A stretch of 64,000 nt of DNA from contig NZ_LT965956.1 in NCBI RefSeq assembly GCF_900240995.1, forward strand, positions 62,001-126,000, written 5' to 3'. A program made the translations under genes and the position numbers. The stretch is from Bacillus sp. Marseille-P3661. GTDB lineage: Bacteria > Bacillota > Bacilli > Bacillales > Bacillaceae_J. The notes under the pieces were generated by a model. The model saw only the letters and a list, made by a program, of their open reading frames with translations, did no database searches and was not told where the DNA came from. This document shows, in pieces, positions 8,413 through 16,727 of this stretch; position 1 is the stretch's first letter, and each line of letters opens with the position of its first letter.

Positions 8413-9591
8413 ATGACAAAACATATTGTAATATTAGGCGGAGGCTATGGTGGCTTACTATCAGCTTTAACAGCAAGGAAACATTTGTCTCAAAGTGATG
8501 CGCGTATTACGGTGGTTAATCGTTTTCCAACACATCAAATTATAACAGAATTACATCGCTTGGCAGCAGGAAATTTATCCGAAAAAGCAGTGGCGTTACC
8601 GCTGGAAAAATTATTTCGTGGTAAGAATATTGATTTTATTATTGATACAGTAGATAGCATTCATTTTGAAGATAAAGAAATCTCTTTAGAAAAAAACGAC
8701 AACCTTCATTATGATTTATTAGTTGTTGCACTTGGTAGTCAAACTGCTTTCTTTGGTATTCCAGGACTTGAAGAACATAGTTTTAAGTTGAAATCAGTTG
8801 ATGATGCGAAGCACTTACATGCACATATAGAAAAATGCATTGAGAACTACAGCCGAACTGGAAATAAAGCCGATGCAACGTTTGTAGTAGGTGGTGGAGG
8901 TTTAACCGGAATTGAATTAATCGGAGAGTTTGCTGATTTGATGCCACAGTTATGTAAAAAATACCGAGTTAATCGAAAGGACGTCACTTTAATTTGTGTT
9001 GAAGCAGGCCATAGTATTTTAAAAGGTTTTCCTGATGCACTCATTAAACGTGCGCAATCAAGTTTAGAATCACGAGGTGTTCAATTTACATTTGGGTTTC
9101 CGGTTACGAACGTAGACCCAGCTTCGGTTGAATTAAAAAGTGGGCGAAGAATTGAAACCAATACGCTTGTTTGGACAGGCGGTGTTCAAGGAAATGATGT
9201 GGTTGCCAATTCAGGTCTTGAAGTGAATCGTGGACGTGTACCTGTAAATGAGTATTTGCAATCAGCCGCTTACAAGGATGTTTTCTTTGCTGGCGATTGT
9301 GCTATTGTAATGGGACCAGATGACTGTCCATATCCTCCGACCGCACAGTTATCCTGGCAAATGGGTGAAAATATTGGATTTAATTTATTTGCCCACATAA
9401 AAGGTGGAGCTATGGCGCCGTTTGAACCTGTTTTTTCTGGAACGTTAGGTAGTTTAGGACGTAAAGATGCCGTTGGTATGATTGGCGGAAACCAAACACA
9501 AATCAAAGGATTGCCTGCCTCGTTAATGAAGGAAGCAAGTAATGTCCGTTACTTATCACATATAAAAGGTTTATTTAGTTTAGCATATTAA
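8413..9591 (+). CDS. ndh: Type II NADH dehydrogenase
   Basis: A 392-residue FAD-dependent NADH:menaquinone oxidoreductase (NDH-2), a non-proton-pumping entry point of the respiratory chain on the inner membrane face. Two Rossmann motifs are visible: VILGGGYGGL near the N-terminus for FAD and VVGGGGLTGIELIGE near the middle for NADH. The FAD-contact FFAGDCA and the quinone-side PTAQLSWQMG are also present. The ATG at 8413 follows AAAGGGG by 8 bases. It is translationally close to yjlC and is closed by a strong terminator shared with the converging M20 gene. Confidence 0.93.
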   Translation: MTKHIVILGGGYGGLLSALTARKHLSQSDARITVVNRFPTHQIITELHRLAAGNLSEKAVALPLEKLFRGKNIDFIIDTVDSIHFEDKEISLEKNDNLHYDLLVVALGSQTAFFGIPGLEEHSFKLKSVDDAKHLHAHIEKCIENYSRTGNKADATFVVGGGGLTGIELIGEFADLMPQLCKKYRVNRKDVTLICVEAGHSILKGFPDALIKRAQSSLESRGVQFTFGFPVTNVDPASVELKSGRRIETNTLVWTGGVQGNDVVANSGLEVNRGRVPVNEYLQSAAYKDVFFAGDCAIVMGPDDCPYPPTAQLSWQMGENIGFNLFAHIKGGAMAPFEPVFSGTLGSLGRKDAVGMIGGNQTQIKGLPASLMKEASNVRYLSHIKGLFSLAY

Positions 9592-9658
9592 TAAACTAGT
9601 TATACCGCACAGTGTACCGACGTAAATCAATAGGCAAATATAGCGGAGCCAATAATAT

Positions 9659-9708
9659 AAAAGAGAGTCAGATGAATAGATTATTAATCTATTCATCTGA
9701 CTCTTTTA
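9659..9708. terminator. Strong bidirectional terminator
   Basis: A perfect 18-bp stem (9665-9682 with 9686-9703) and a 3-base loop are flanked by AAAAGA and CTTTT. It serves both ndh (plus) and the M20 amidohydrolase gene (minus). Confidence 0.9.
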
Positions 9709-9723
9709 ATTGCGTACAAATGT

Positions 9724-10938
9724 TCAATGAGAAGAACAGTTCCTACCTAAAAGTTGGAATGCAGATTGGACCATCCATTTTACGCCAATTTTAATGGCGT
9801 CTTCATCTACCATAAATTTAGGGTGATGCCAGCCATTGACGATTCCTTTTTCTTCATTTCTCGATCCGACCCAAACAAAACAGCCAGGGATTTCTTTTTG
9901 GTAATATGCAAAATCCTCTCCGACCATGGTAGGTTCAAGCGTGACCGTGTTTTCATGACCGACGACATTGATGGCTGCAGAACGTACTACCTCTGTTACG
10001 TTTTTATCGTTAATAACCGCAGGGATTAGGAATTTATAATCGATTTCAACTTCGCCACCCATCGATTTGACTGTATTCGTTACGATTTGTTGAAATAACT
10101 CGTATACTTTTTGCCGAACGTTTTCGTTGGAAGTTCTAACTGTGCCCTTTAATACTGCTTTATCTGGAATTACATTATTTGTTGCTCCAGCTTGGAAAGA
10201 ACCGATGCTTAGAACGGCAGATTCTTTAGCAGGAATGAAACGGCTAATTATGGACTGCAACTGACTCACAACGGCTGTACCGATGATAATAGGATCGATT
10301 GTTTTTTCAGGCATGGCAGCATGTCCGCCTTTTCCTTTAATTGTAACGGTAAAATCATCCACACTAGCCATTAAAAATCCTTCCTTGACTCCAATCGTCC
10401 CAACAGGATAATCGGGCGAGTTATGTAGGCCAATTATCGACGATACTCCGTTTAGAAGCCCGTCTGCAATCACTGAAGTAGCTCCACCTTCTGTTTCTTC
10501 TGCAGGTTGGAATAGCAAGCGAACGTTCCCAGGTAGTGAGTCCTTTAGTTCGTTCAGAACAAGCCCTGCACCTAATGTGATAGTAGTGTGGACATCGTGA
10601 CCACACATATGACTGACACCATCTATTTTCGAACGAAAAGGCAGCTCCGATTCTTCTTGAATCGGCAATGCATCGATATCGGCTCGAAGTGCAATCATTG
10701 GTGCTTGGACTTTACAGATTATATCTGCGGCTGTGCCTGTTTTTAAATGGTGGGGGATCGGTTCTATTCCAAATTCCTTCAAACAACTATTGATTTGTTT
10801 TGTTGTTTCAAATTCCATATTGCTAAGTTCAGGAAACATGTGTAGCTGTCTCCGAATCTCGACGAGTCTAGGAAACAACTTGTCTACTAAATTATCTATA
10901 CGTCCTGCCAATTCACTAGCAGCTAATTCTTCAGTCAT
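9724..10938 (-). CDS. M20 family amidohydrolase/deacylase
   Basis: A 404-residue M20D metallopeptidase-like hydrolase (HipO/YxeP/aminoacylase group). Metal-binding elements include ALRADIDALP, HMCGHDVHTT, FQPAEETEGGA and GLHN, and the lid domain carries GKGGHAAMPEKT. Such enzymes remove acyl groups from N-acyl amino acids or related conjugates. It is the last gene of an operon behind a polar amino-acid ABC importer, 51 bases after the ATPase gene, so it probably deacylates the imported substrate. The order binding protein-permease-ATPase-M20 recalls B. subtilis yxeMNOP. AGGAGG lies 11 bases before the ATG. Confidence 0.85.
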   Translation of the reverse strand: MTEELAASELAGRIDNLVDKLFPRLVEIRRQLHMFPELSNMEFETTKQINSCLKEFGIEPIPHHLKTGTAADIICKVQAPMIALRADIDALPIQEESELPFRSKIDGVSHMCGHDVHTTITLGAGLVLNELKDSLPGNVRLLFQPAEETEGGATSVIADGLLNGVSSIIGLHNSPDYPVGTIGVKEGFLMASVDDFTVTIKGKGGHAAMPEKTIDPIIIGTAVVSQLQSIISRFIPAKESAVLSIGSFQAGATNNVIPDKAVLKGTVRTSNENVRQKVYELFQQIVTNTVKSMGGEVEIDYKFLIPAVINDKNVTEVVRSAAINVVGHENTVTLEPTMVGEDFAYYQKEIPGCFVWVGSRNEEKGIVNGWHHPKFMVDEDAIKIGVKWMVQSAFQLLGRNCSSH

Positions 10939-10989
10939 AATGAAATGAACCTCCTATTATATCCTGTAATACCTTCACTAGTGGAAGTT

Positions 10990-11712
10990 TTATTTTATAT
11001 GTCCCAAAAATTCTTTCGTACGTTCATGTTTAGGATTTTCAAAAATTGCTGTTGGGGTACCTTGTTCGACTATATTACCGCCATCCATAAAAATAACGCG
11101 ATCCGCAACTTCTTTGGCAAAGCCCATTTCGTGGGTGACAACGATCATTGTCATTCCTTCTTTTGCTAAACTTTTCATAACAGAGAGGACTTCACCAACT
11201 AATTCTGGGTCAAGCGCAGATGTTGGTTCATCAAACAACATGATTTTAGGCTCCATCGCGAGCGCTCGAGCGATCGCTACGCGCTGTTTTTGACCACCTG
11301 ATAAACGGTTTGGGTATTCGTTAGCTTTTTCGGAAAGACCAACTTTTTGTAGTAGCTCCAATCCTTTTTTCATAGCTTGTTCTTTTGACATTTTTTTTAG
11401 TAAAACAGGCGCTTCGATGATATTTTCGATGACCGTCATATGTGGAAACAAGTTAAATTGCTGAAAAACCATGCCGATGTCCTGGCGAAGTTTGTTAAGA
11501 GATGATTCTCTTGAATCAATCTGTTTTCCGTCTATTATAATTGTTCCGCTATTCGCTTTTTCTAACACATTCATGCAGCGCAAGAATGTACTTTTGCCAG
11601 AGCCACTTGGTCCAATGATAACCACGACTTCACCTTGTAAAACATCTAAATTTACACCTTTTAATACGTCAAGTGTACCAAAGCTTTTTACGATATTTTT
11701 ACATGATATCAT
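10990..11712 (-). CDS. Amino-acid ABC transporter ATPase
   Basis: A 240-residue ATPase of the polar amino-acid uptake family (GlnQ/HisP type). All core motifs are intact: Walker [10 protein letters not shown] (about residues 34-42), Q-loop [10 protein letters not shown], signature LSGGQKQR, Walker [13 protein letters not shown] and the switch histidine VVTHEM. It energises the membrane permease encoded just upstream; the start overlaps the permease stop by 4 bases (ATGA), so the two are translationally coupled. The M20 gene follows. Confidence 0.93.
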   Translation of the reverse strand: MISCKNIVKSFGTLDVLKGVNLDVLQGEVVVIIGPSGSGKSTFLRCMNVLEKANSGTIIIDGKQIDSRESSLNKLRQDIGMVFQQFNLFPHMTVIENIIEAPVLLKKMSKEQAMKKGLELLQKVGLSEKANEYPNRLSGGQKQRVAIARALAMEPKIMLFDEPTSALDPELVGEVLSVMKSLAKEGMTMIVVTHEMGFAKEVADRVIFMDGGNIVEQGTPTAIFENPKHERTKEFLGHIK

Positions 11713-12371
11713 TCATACGCACCTACCTTTTTCTCTATTTTTCCAACAATATAGCTCATGAGCGTTGTTAGTATTAAGTAGGTTAAACCTACTAAAAGGT
11801 AAACTTCCATATACTTGAACGTACTGCTAATGATTTGTTGCCCTGTACGGAGCAAATCATATAAAGCAATTGTTGATACTAGGGAAGATTCTTTAATTAA
11901 AGCAATAAATTCATTCCCGAGTGGTGGTAGCATTCGGCGAAAGGCTTGTGGAATAATAATGCGTCGCATTGCCTGTGCAGAGCTTAAACCAAGTGATCTT
12001 GCTGCTTCCATTTGTCCTTTGTCAATCGATTGAATCGCACCTCTTGCGATTTCTGCAATATAGGCAGCTGCATTTAAGGATAACGCGATGCAAGCCGAAA
12101 CAAACGGTGGCATGGTAAGGGAGCTGAATAAAGATGGAATGGCAAAGTGAATAACAAATAATTGTAATAATAGCGGGGTACCACGGACAACCCAAATATA
12201 AAATCTACTAATCTGTGATAAGACACGATTACTAGATAAGCGACCAAGCCCGATAATTATTCCTAGTATGCTTCCAAAAATAACACCAATGACTGCGATT
12301 TCGATCGTAATTAATGCACCTTGTAATAGGTAGGGAAGATATGTTGTCGCAAATGTAAGAAAATCTTTCAT
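11709..12371 (-). CDS. Amino-acid ABC transporter permease
   Basis: A 220-residue inner-membrane permease of the HisM/GlnP type with about five helices. The cytoplasmic EAA loop is clear ([16 protein letters not shown] followed by [13 protein letters not shown]), as is the N-terminal [13 protein letters not shown] block. It forms the channel for the importer whose binding protein is encoded 185 bases upstream and whose ATPase follows with a 4-base overlap. Substrate specificity is set by the binding protein and cannot be read from this sequence. Confidence 0.92.
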   Translation of the reverse strand: MKDFLTFATTYLPYLLQGALITIEIAVIGVIFGSILGIIIGLGRLSSNRVLSQISRFYIWVVRGTPLLLQLFVIHFAIPSLFSSLTMPPFVSACIALSLNAAAYIAEIARGAIQSIDKGQMEAARSLGLSSAQAMRRIIIPQAFRRMLPPLGNEFIALIKESSLVSTIALYDLLRTGQQIISSTFKYMEVYLLVGLTYLILTTLMSYIVGKIEKKVGAYE

Positions 12372-12474
12372 TAGGTCTTCTCTCCTTCATGTTCTCCAGA
12401 CTCTTGAAGTAATTTCGTTCATAATAGTTCTGGTATACTTAGTCAAATTCAAAAAAATTTTAGTAAATGTAAGA

Positions 12475-12502
12475 AGGATAAATCGGATGACCGATTTATC
12501 CT
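12475..12502 (-). promoter_or_regulatory. Intercistronic stem-loop
   Basis: A perfect 12-bp stem with a 4-base loop (AGGATAAATCGG at 12475-12486 pairing with 12491-12502) lies between the binding-protein gene and the permease gene. Such hairpins commonly let the binding protein be made in excess by partial termination or 3' protection; that role is inferred here. Confidence 0.7.
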
Positions 12503-12556
12503 AATGTAAGTGGGGAAGGTATCATAACGAATTTATCATTCTAGTTAACTTTATAT

Positions 12557-13396
12557 TTATTGTTGTGATAAATCTGCTCCAAACCATTCATTACTGATTC
12601 TAGCAAACTCTCCATTTTCTTTAACTTTAGCAACTGCCTCTGTTAAAGCTTTCTCTAGTTCGTTATCGTCTTTTCGAACTGCAATTCCAACTGGAAGTTT
12701 GTGGAATGATTCACCTGCAATATCGAATACACCAGGTTTTAAGTTTTGATAATAACGACCTACTACATCGGCTACTACAACCGCATCTAAACGACCAAGA
12801 CCCATGTCATTGAAAACATCTGTGTAAGCATTGTACGTTTTCATTTCTTTAATACCTTCGATTTCTTTAGCAGCGGCTTCACTTGTTGAACCGATTTGAA
12901 CGCCAACTACTTTTCCGGTAAGATCTTCAATTGATTTGATATTTAATGGATTTCCTGATTGGACCGCAACAATTTGTCCTAAATTTACATATTCTACGAA
13001 ATCAACCATTTGCTTTCGTTCTTCAGTTACATTCATAGTTGACATGATGATATCGTATCTACTAGCATCTAGACCTGGTAGAATACCGTCCCATGCTGTT
13101 GGGATAAACTTTGCTTCCACTCCAAGTTCCTTTGCGACGGCTTTAGCTAACTCCACATCAAAACCCGTTAATTCATTTTTATCATTACGGAAATTCATAG
13201 GAGGGAATGTATCATCGATTGCAATTGTGATTTCCCCTTTTTCTTTAATTTGAGCTAACGTGTCTCCAGTTGCTGATTCTGGTTCTGTACTTTCGTTTTC
13301 ATTACTAGGTGCTGCTGGTAGTTCGGGCTCAGCTCCACAAGCTGATACCATAATAGCCATCACAGCCATTAGTAGTAACATAATAATTTTTTTCAT
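12557..13396 (-). CDS. Amino-acid ABC transporter binding lipoprotein
   Basis: A 279-residue family-3 solute-binding protein. The N-terminus is a lipoprotein signal (MKKIIMLLLMAVMAIMVSAC), with the lipobox cysteine at residue 20, followed by a Glu/Ser/Pro-rich linker to about residue 50. The periplasmic-type fold then shows IAIDDTFPPMNF, LTGFDVELAKAVAKELG, WDGILPGLDASRYD, VGVQIGSTSE and NEWFG. It captures a polar amino acid or derivative for the permease and ATPase encoded downstream; the M20 hydrolase at the end of the operon hints at an acylated substrate. RBS GGAGAAAC precedes the ATG. Confidence 0.9.
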   Translation of the reverse strand: MKKIIMLLLMAVMAIMVSACGAEPELPAAPSNENESTEPESATGDTLAQIKEKGEITIAIDDTFPPMNFRNDKNELTGFDVELAKAVAKELGVEAKFIPTAWDGILPGLDASRYDIIMSTMNVTEERKQMVDFVEYVNLGQIVAVQSGNPLNIKSIEDLTGKVVGVQIGSTSEAAAKEIEGIKEMKTYNAYTDVFNDMGLGRLDAVVVADVVGRYYQNLKPGVFDIAGESFHKLPVGIAVRKDDNELEKALTEAVAKVKENGEFARISNEWFGADLSQQ

Positions 13397-13422
13397 AGTT
13401 GTTTCTCCTTTATCACTTTATT

Positions 13423-13436
13423 TATTTACTAAAGTA
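13423..13436. promoter_or_regulatory. Candidate operator palindrome
   Basis: TTTACT-AA-AGTAAA forms a 6-bp inverted repeat with a 2-base centre, 27-40 bases before the start of the binding-protein gene. Its position suits a regulator of the ABC/M20 operon, but no family is suggested and it may be chance in AT-rich DNA. Confidence 0.3.
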
Positions 13437-13708
13437 AAGTATTTTGATATATCAATATTAAATATATTAATATAAAAAATCAAGACATTTATGAATAATT
13501 AATCATTAAAAATGGGAATGTTGTTTTACATCTTATACATAAAAGTTAGTTTAAAAGGATCAAGACCTGGGACTTAAAGGGGAAAAAGTTAACGTTTTAA
13601 TAATAGTGACAAAAATCGTCCTACCTTAAAGAGGTTCAAATGCATCTGTTAAAAAAATCAATAGGAAAATATAGGTTTTCACTATTTTGTAATTAGTTTG
13701 TATCTATA

Positions 13709-13726
13709 TTGTGAATAAGTGAACAA
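13709..13726. promoter_or_regulatory. Rex/Fnr-like operator
   Basis: TTGTGAATAAGTGAACAA matches the Rex consensus TTGTGAA-N4-TTCACAA at 12 of 14 fixed positions and also resembles an Fnr box (TGTGA-N6-TCACA, 8 of 10). It lies 28 bases before a perfect TATAAT (13754-13759) and 110 bases before the doxX-family gene. The remainder of 13437-13835 shows nothing else clear. Confidence 0.45.
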
Positions 13727-13753
13727 AGTTATTCCGTTTGATCATAAATTACC

Positions 13754-13759
13754 TATAAT
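13754..13759 (+). promoter_or_regulatory. Promoter -10 of doxX-family gene
   Basis: Perfect TATAAT with no good -35 hexamer at 16-18 bases, which suggests dependence on, or modulation by, a regulator. Confidence 0.5.
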
Positions 13760-13835
13760 AAAAGTATAAGAAGTACTTCAAAACAATTAAGAAATCCTAA
13801 AATAGGATTTTACAATATTAGAGGAGTGAGAAAAC

Positions 13836-14342
13836 ATGGTAGTGAAATGGTTAAGAGAAAATAATGTAGCAGCCGGTTTATTGGTATTATTTAGATTATA
13901 TTTAGGTTATCAATGGATACATGGTGGATGGGGCAAAATAACAGGTGGCTTTGATGCAAGTGGATTCTTACAAGGTGCAATAGGTAAAGCAAGCGGTGAT
14001 CATCCAGCCGTCCAAGCATGGTGGGCAGGATTCCTTGAAGGTTTTGCTCTTCCAAATGTTGATTTATTCAATGTTTTAGTACCTTGGGGTGAATTGTTAG
14101 TAGGTTTAGGACTTATTCTTGGAACATTTACAACATTTGCTGCTTTAATGGGTTCAACAATGAACTTCGCATTCTTATTTAGTGGAACAGTTAGTACAAA
14201 CGCACAAATGGTATTGTTAACAGTATTCATCCTCGTTGCAGGAGCGAATGCAGGGAAATATGGTTTAGATCGCATCATTTTACCATATATCCGCCGTAAA
14301 ACAATGAATAAAGAGGAAAAAGCACATAAAGTAACTGTTTAA
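13836..14342 (+). CDS. DoxX-family membrane protein
   Basis: A 168-residue DoxX/DoxD-type integral membrane protein with four helices. The first helix carries the family signature RLYLGYQWIHGGWGKITGG, and the later PWGELLVGLGLILG helix is also characteristic. The DoxD relative is the small subunit of archaeal thiosulfate:quinone oxidoreductase; bacterial members take part in redox or thiol stress, with details unsettled. GAGGAGTGAG precedes the ATG. The upstream Rex/Fnr-like site suggests redox or oxygen control. It is monocistronic, with a terminator after the stop. Confidence 0.85.
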   Translation: MVVKWLRENNVAAGLLVLFRLYLGYQWIHGGWGKITGGFDASGFLQGAIGKASGDHPAVQAWWAGFLEGFALPNVDLFNVLVPWGELLVGLGLILGTFTTFAALMGSTMNFAFLFSGTVSTNAQMVLLTVFILVAGANAGKYGLDRIILPYIRRKTMNKEEKAHKVTV

Positions 14343-14362
14343 ATAAAACTTACGAAAATAGG

Positions 14363-14395
14363 CGTAGCTGCAATAGCAGTTACGTCTTCTTTTAT
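14363..14395 (+). terminator. Terminator of doxX-family gene
   Basis: CGTAGCTGC (14363-14371) pairs with GCAGTTACG (14376-14384) with one G-T pair, followed by a T-rich tract. Confidence 0.7.
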
Positions 14396-14555
14396 TTTGT
14401 TAGATTTGCATAGTTTCAATTTGGTGAAATTTTCCTGTAAAATAGTAACTAATTGAACGAATATCTCTAAGTTAATATAAATATGGTGTGGGTGTACAGT
14501 AAAGTATAAATACTAGAGTAATTTATCTAATTATCTAAAGAGGAGCTATTAACAA

Positions 14556-16727
14556 ATGAATCCAACGAATATGAAACAAAGAGGAAAAGTCGAACTAAAA
14601 CTAGGTATAAAGTCGTCTATACCTCATATTAAACAATTAATGGGTTTAGTAACGGCTTTTTGGAAAATCAATAATCATAATGCTGAATTAGAATATAGCG
14701 ATGAAGCAGGAGATGGGATTGTCTTAAAACAAGCCCTAAAAGATGAGTTAAAGACATATTTTGGTGGAGAAATAAGTGCAAGCACCATTGATGAAACGCA
14801 ATTTTTTGATAAGTTGGACGGCAATCCGTTGATTAAATCAAGTCTTGAAGCACTTGTTGTAGCATTAGAATTGATTTGGAAAATTAGTGCTGTGAAATTT
14901 ACAGATGAAACGATTCCTCCGAGCGCTGAGAGAACTAGGGGAGGTGGAAGAAGGTATTGCAAAAAGATCGTATTTACAAAAAATATTGATTTACTTGATT
15001 TACAAATAAAACAGAACGAGGAAGAAGTAAAAATTATTCTTTTTAACTGGATTACAGGAGAAAATTTAAATATTAATACTGATCTGGAGAATGATTTAGT
15101 GAAGTTTTTTACTATCATTTCAGAAGAAGCTGTTTATCGTATACGAATGGATGCCGATCAAAATCATGATGTCATTTTCCAACAAGAAGGCATCTATTCA
15201 AATTTCTCTGTTGGTGACGAAAAGGTAAATTTAAAAGATTATAGAGAAAATATGGGGAGCCTTAGAATACTAAATTCGATACTAAATCAAGATTTAAATT
15301 TTTATTTAAAGAAAGTCGAGAATGATGCGGTTCTAAGAGAACCTGAGTTTCTAGAGGACCTAGTTGAATACACCAAAAGGGTTAACAGCTATCTTGACAT
15401 AACGAATACTAATACAAAATTCATTTTTGAGCATGAAGAAAATAATCAAACGCAAGAGATAGATGAACCTCAAGAACCAGGTATTGAGCAACAGCAAATA
15501 GAAGGTGATCTTCCATATAACTGGATCATTTTTGGTGCACCCGGAACGGGAAAAAGTAATCATATTGAGACTGCGAGGGCTAAATTCAGTAGGTATGAAA
15601 GAGTTACGTTCCATCCTGCCTATACATATGCTCAATTTGTTGGAACGTATAAACCTAAACCCATTTATAAAGAGCACGGAAGTTCTCCACGTTACTCGAC
15701 TAGCAAGCCATCTAAAGCTGAATTAACTACTTCTCAGGGCGGGGCTGATTATAATGATATTTATAACATACAAAATGAACCGTATGTTACCTACGAATTT
15801 GTTCCTGGGCCACTTTTGCGAATACTAGCAGAAGCCATCCACGACTTCGAAAAAGGAATTGATAAAGACTATCTATTAATTATTGAGGAAATAAACAGGG
15901 CTAATGTAGCAAGTGTGTTTGGTGATATTTTTCAATTATTAGACCGAAAAGACGATACGGGTGAAAGTGAATATAAAATCAATATCCCTGAAGAGTTGAA
16001 AGAATACTTACGTTCAAATGACATTGACACCGATCAATTATATCTTCCACCTAACTTTTATATGTGGGCAACTATGAATACTGCTGACCAAGGCGTATTT
16101 CCTATGGATACAGCTTTTAAGAGAAGATGGGACTTTGAATACATAGATGTCGATAAAGGTGAAATGAAAATTCAATCCTATATGGTCGATATTCATCCGT
16201 TTGGGGAAATCAACTGGAACATCTTTAGAAAAGCCGTAAATAAACGTCTTTCTGGATTAGATGTAAAAGAAGATAAACAGCTTGGTCCATTCTTTATATC
16301 TATAGCGGACCTTAAAAATCCAAAAAAATTTGAAAGGGCGTTTAAAAGTAAGCTGTTGATGTATTTATATGAGGATGTTTTTAAGCACGGTAAGAAAAAC
16401 GAGTTTTTTATTGAGGAAGCCAGAAATTATCCAGATGGTTTAAAACTATATAGTCAGAAAAAGAATATTTTTGCGTTTGATCTAGCAAATTTAATGAATG
16501 AAATTTCAGCACTGACTGTTGAAAATAACGCACCTACTGAACAAGACAACGCTACTGATACGGATATAGAAACAGATGTGGACACTAATATGGATGTGGA
16601 TGCAGATACAGAAAGAGTTACAGAAACTGTGCATCTCCCAGCAGACGAGGAACTAACTCTTGACAATTCAGAAACAGGCGGAGATGAATTAGAAAATGAA
16701 TCCGAAGAAGAAGATTCGGATGAGTGA
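14556..16727 (+). CDS. McrB-like AAA+ restriction subunit
   Basis: A 723-residue motor subunit of an McrBC/LlaJI-type restriction system. The N-terminal 320 residues are an unassigned, probably DNA-recognising region. The AAA+ domain shows Walker A GAPGTGKS (about 327-334), McrB-type Walker B LLIIEEINRAN (about 440) and the sensor TMNTADQGVFPMDTAFKRRW (about 505). In McrB this domain binds GTP and drives translocation with McrC. The last 70 residues are very acidic (repeats of D, E and T). GAGGAG precedes the ATG at 14556. It overlaps the nuclease gene, so the two are coupled. No methyltransferase is adjacent. Confidence 0.85.
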   Translation: MNPTNMKQRGKVELKLGIKSSIPHIKQLMGLVTAFWKINNHNAELEYSDEAGDGIVLKQALKDELKTYFGGEISASTIDETQFFDKLDGNPLIKSSLEALVVALELIWKISAVKFTDETIPPSAERTRGGGRRYCKKIVFTKNIDLLDLQIKQNEEEVKIILFNWITGENLNINTDLENDLVKFFTIISEEAVYRIRMDADQNHDVIFQQEGIYSNFSVGDEKVNLKDYRENMGSLRILNSILNQDLNFYLKKVENDAVLREPEFLEDLVEYTKRVNSYLDITNTNTKFIFEHEENNQTQEIDEPQEPGIEQQQIEGDLPYNWIIFGAPGTGKSNHIETARAKFSRYERVTFHPAYTYAQFVGTYKPKPIYKEHGSSPRYSTSKPSKAELTTSQGGADYNDIYNIQNEPYVTYEFVPGPLLRILAEAIHDFEKGIDKDYLLIIEEINRANVASVFGDIFQLLDRKDDTGESEYKINIPEELKEYLRSNDIDTDQLYLPPNFYMWATMNTADQGVFPMDTAFKRRWDFEYIDVDKGEMKIQSYMVDIHPFGEINWNIFRKAVNKRLSGLDVKEDKQLGPFFISIADLKNPKKFERAFKSKLLMYLYEDVFKHGKKNEFFIEEARNYPDGLKLYSQKKNIFAFDLANLMNEISALTVENNAPTEQDNATDTDIETDVDTNMDVDADTERVTETVHLPADEELTLDNSETGGDELENESEEEDSDE

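Noticed and set aside
9612-9794. 60-codon plus-strand frame after ndh
   Set aside because: It runs through the perfect terminator stem at 9665-9703 and into the antisense of the M20 gene; no ribosome site.
14675-16666. Minus-strand frames within mcrB-like gene
   Set aside because: All are antisense shadows, including a Ser/Val-rich one that simply mirrors the acidic tail repeats.
16540-16725. Acidic Asp/Thr/Glu tail repeats as a possible calcium-binding domain
   Set aside because: Spacing does not fit EF-hand or RTX motifs; it looks like a disordered acidic tail.
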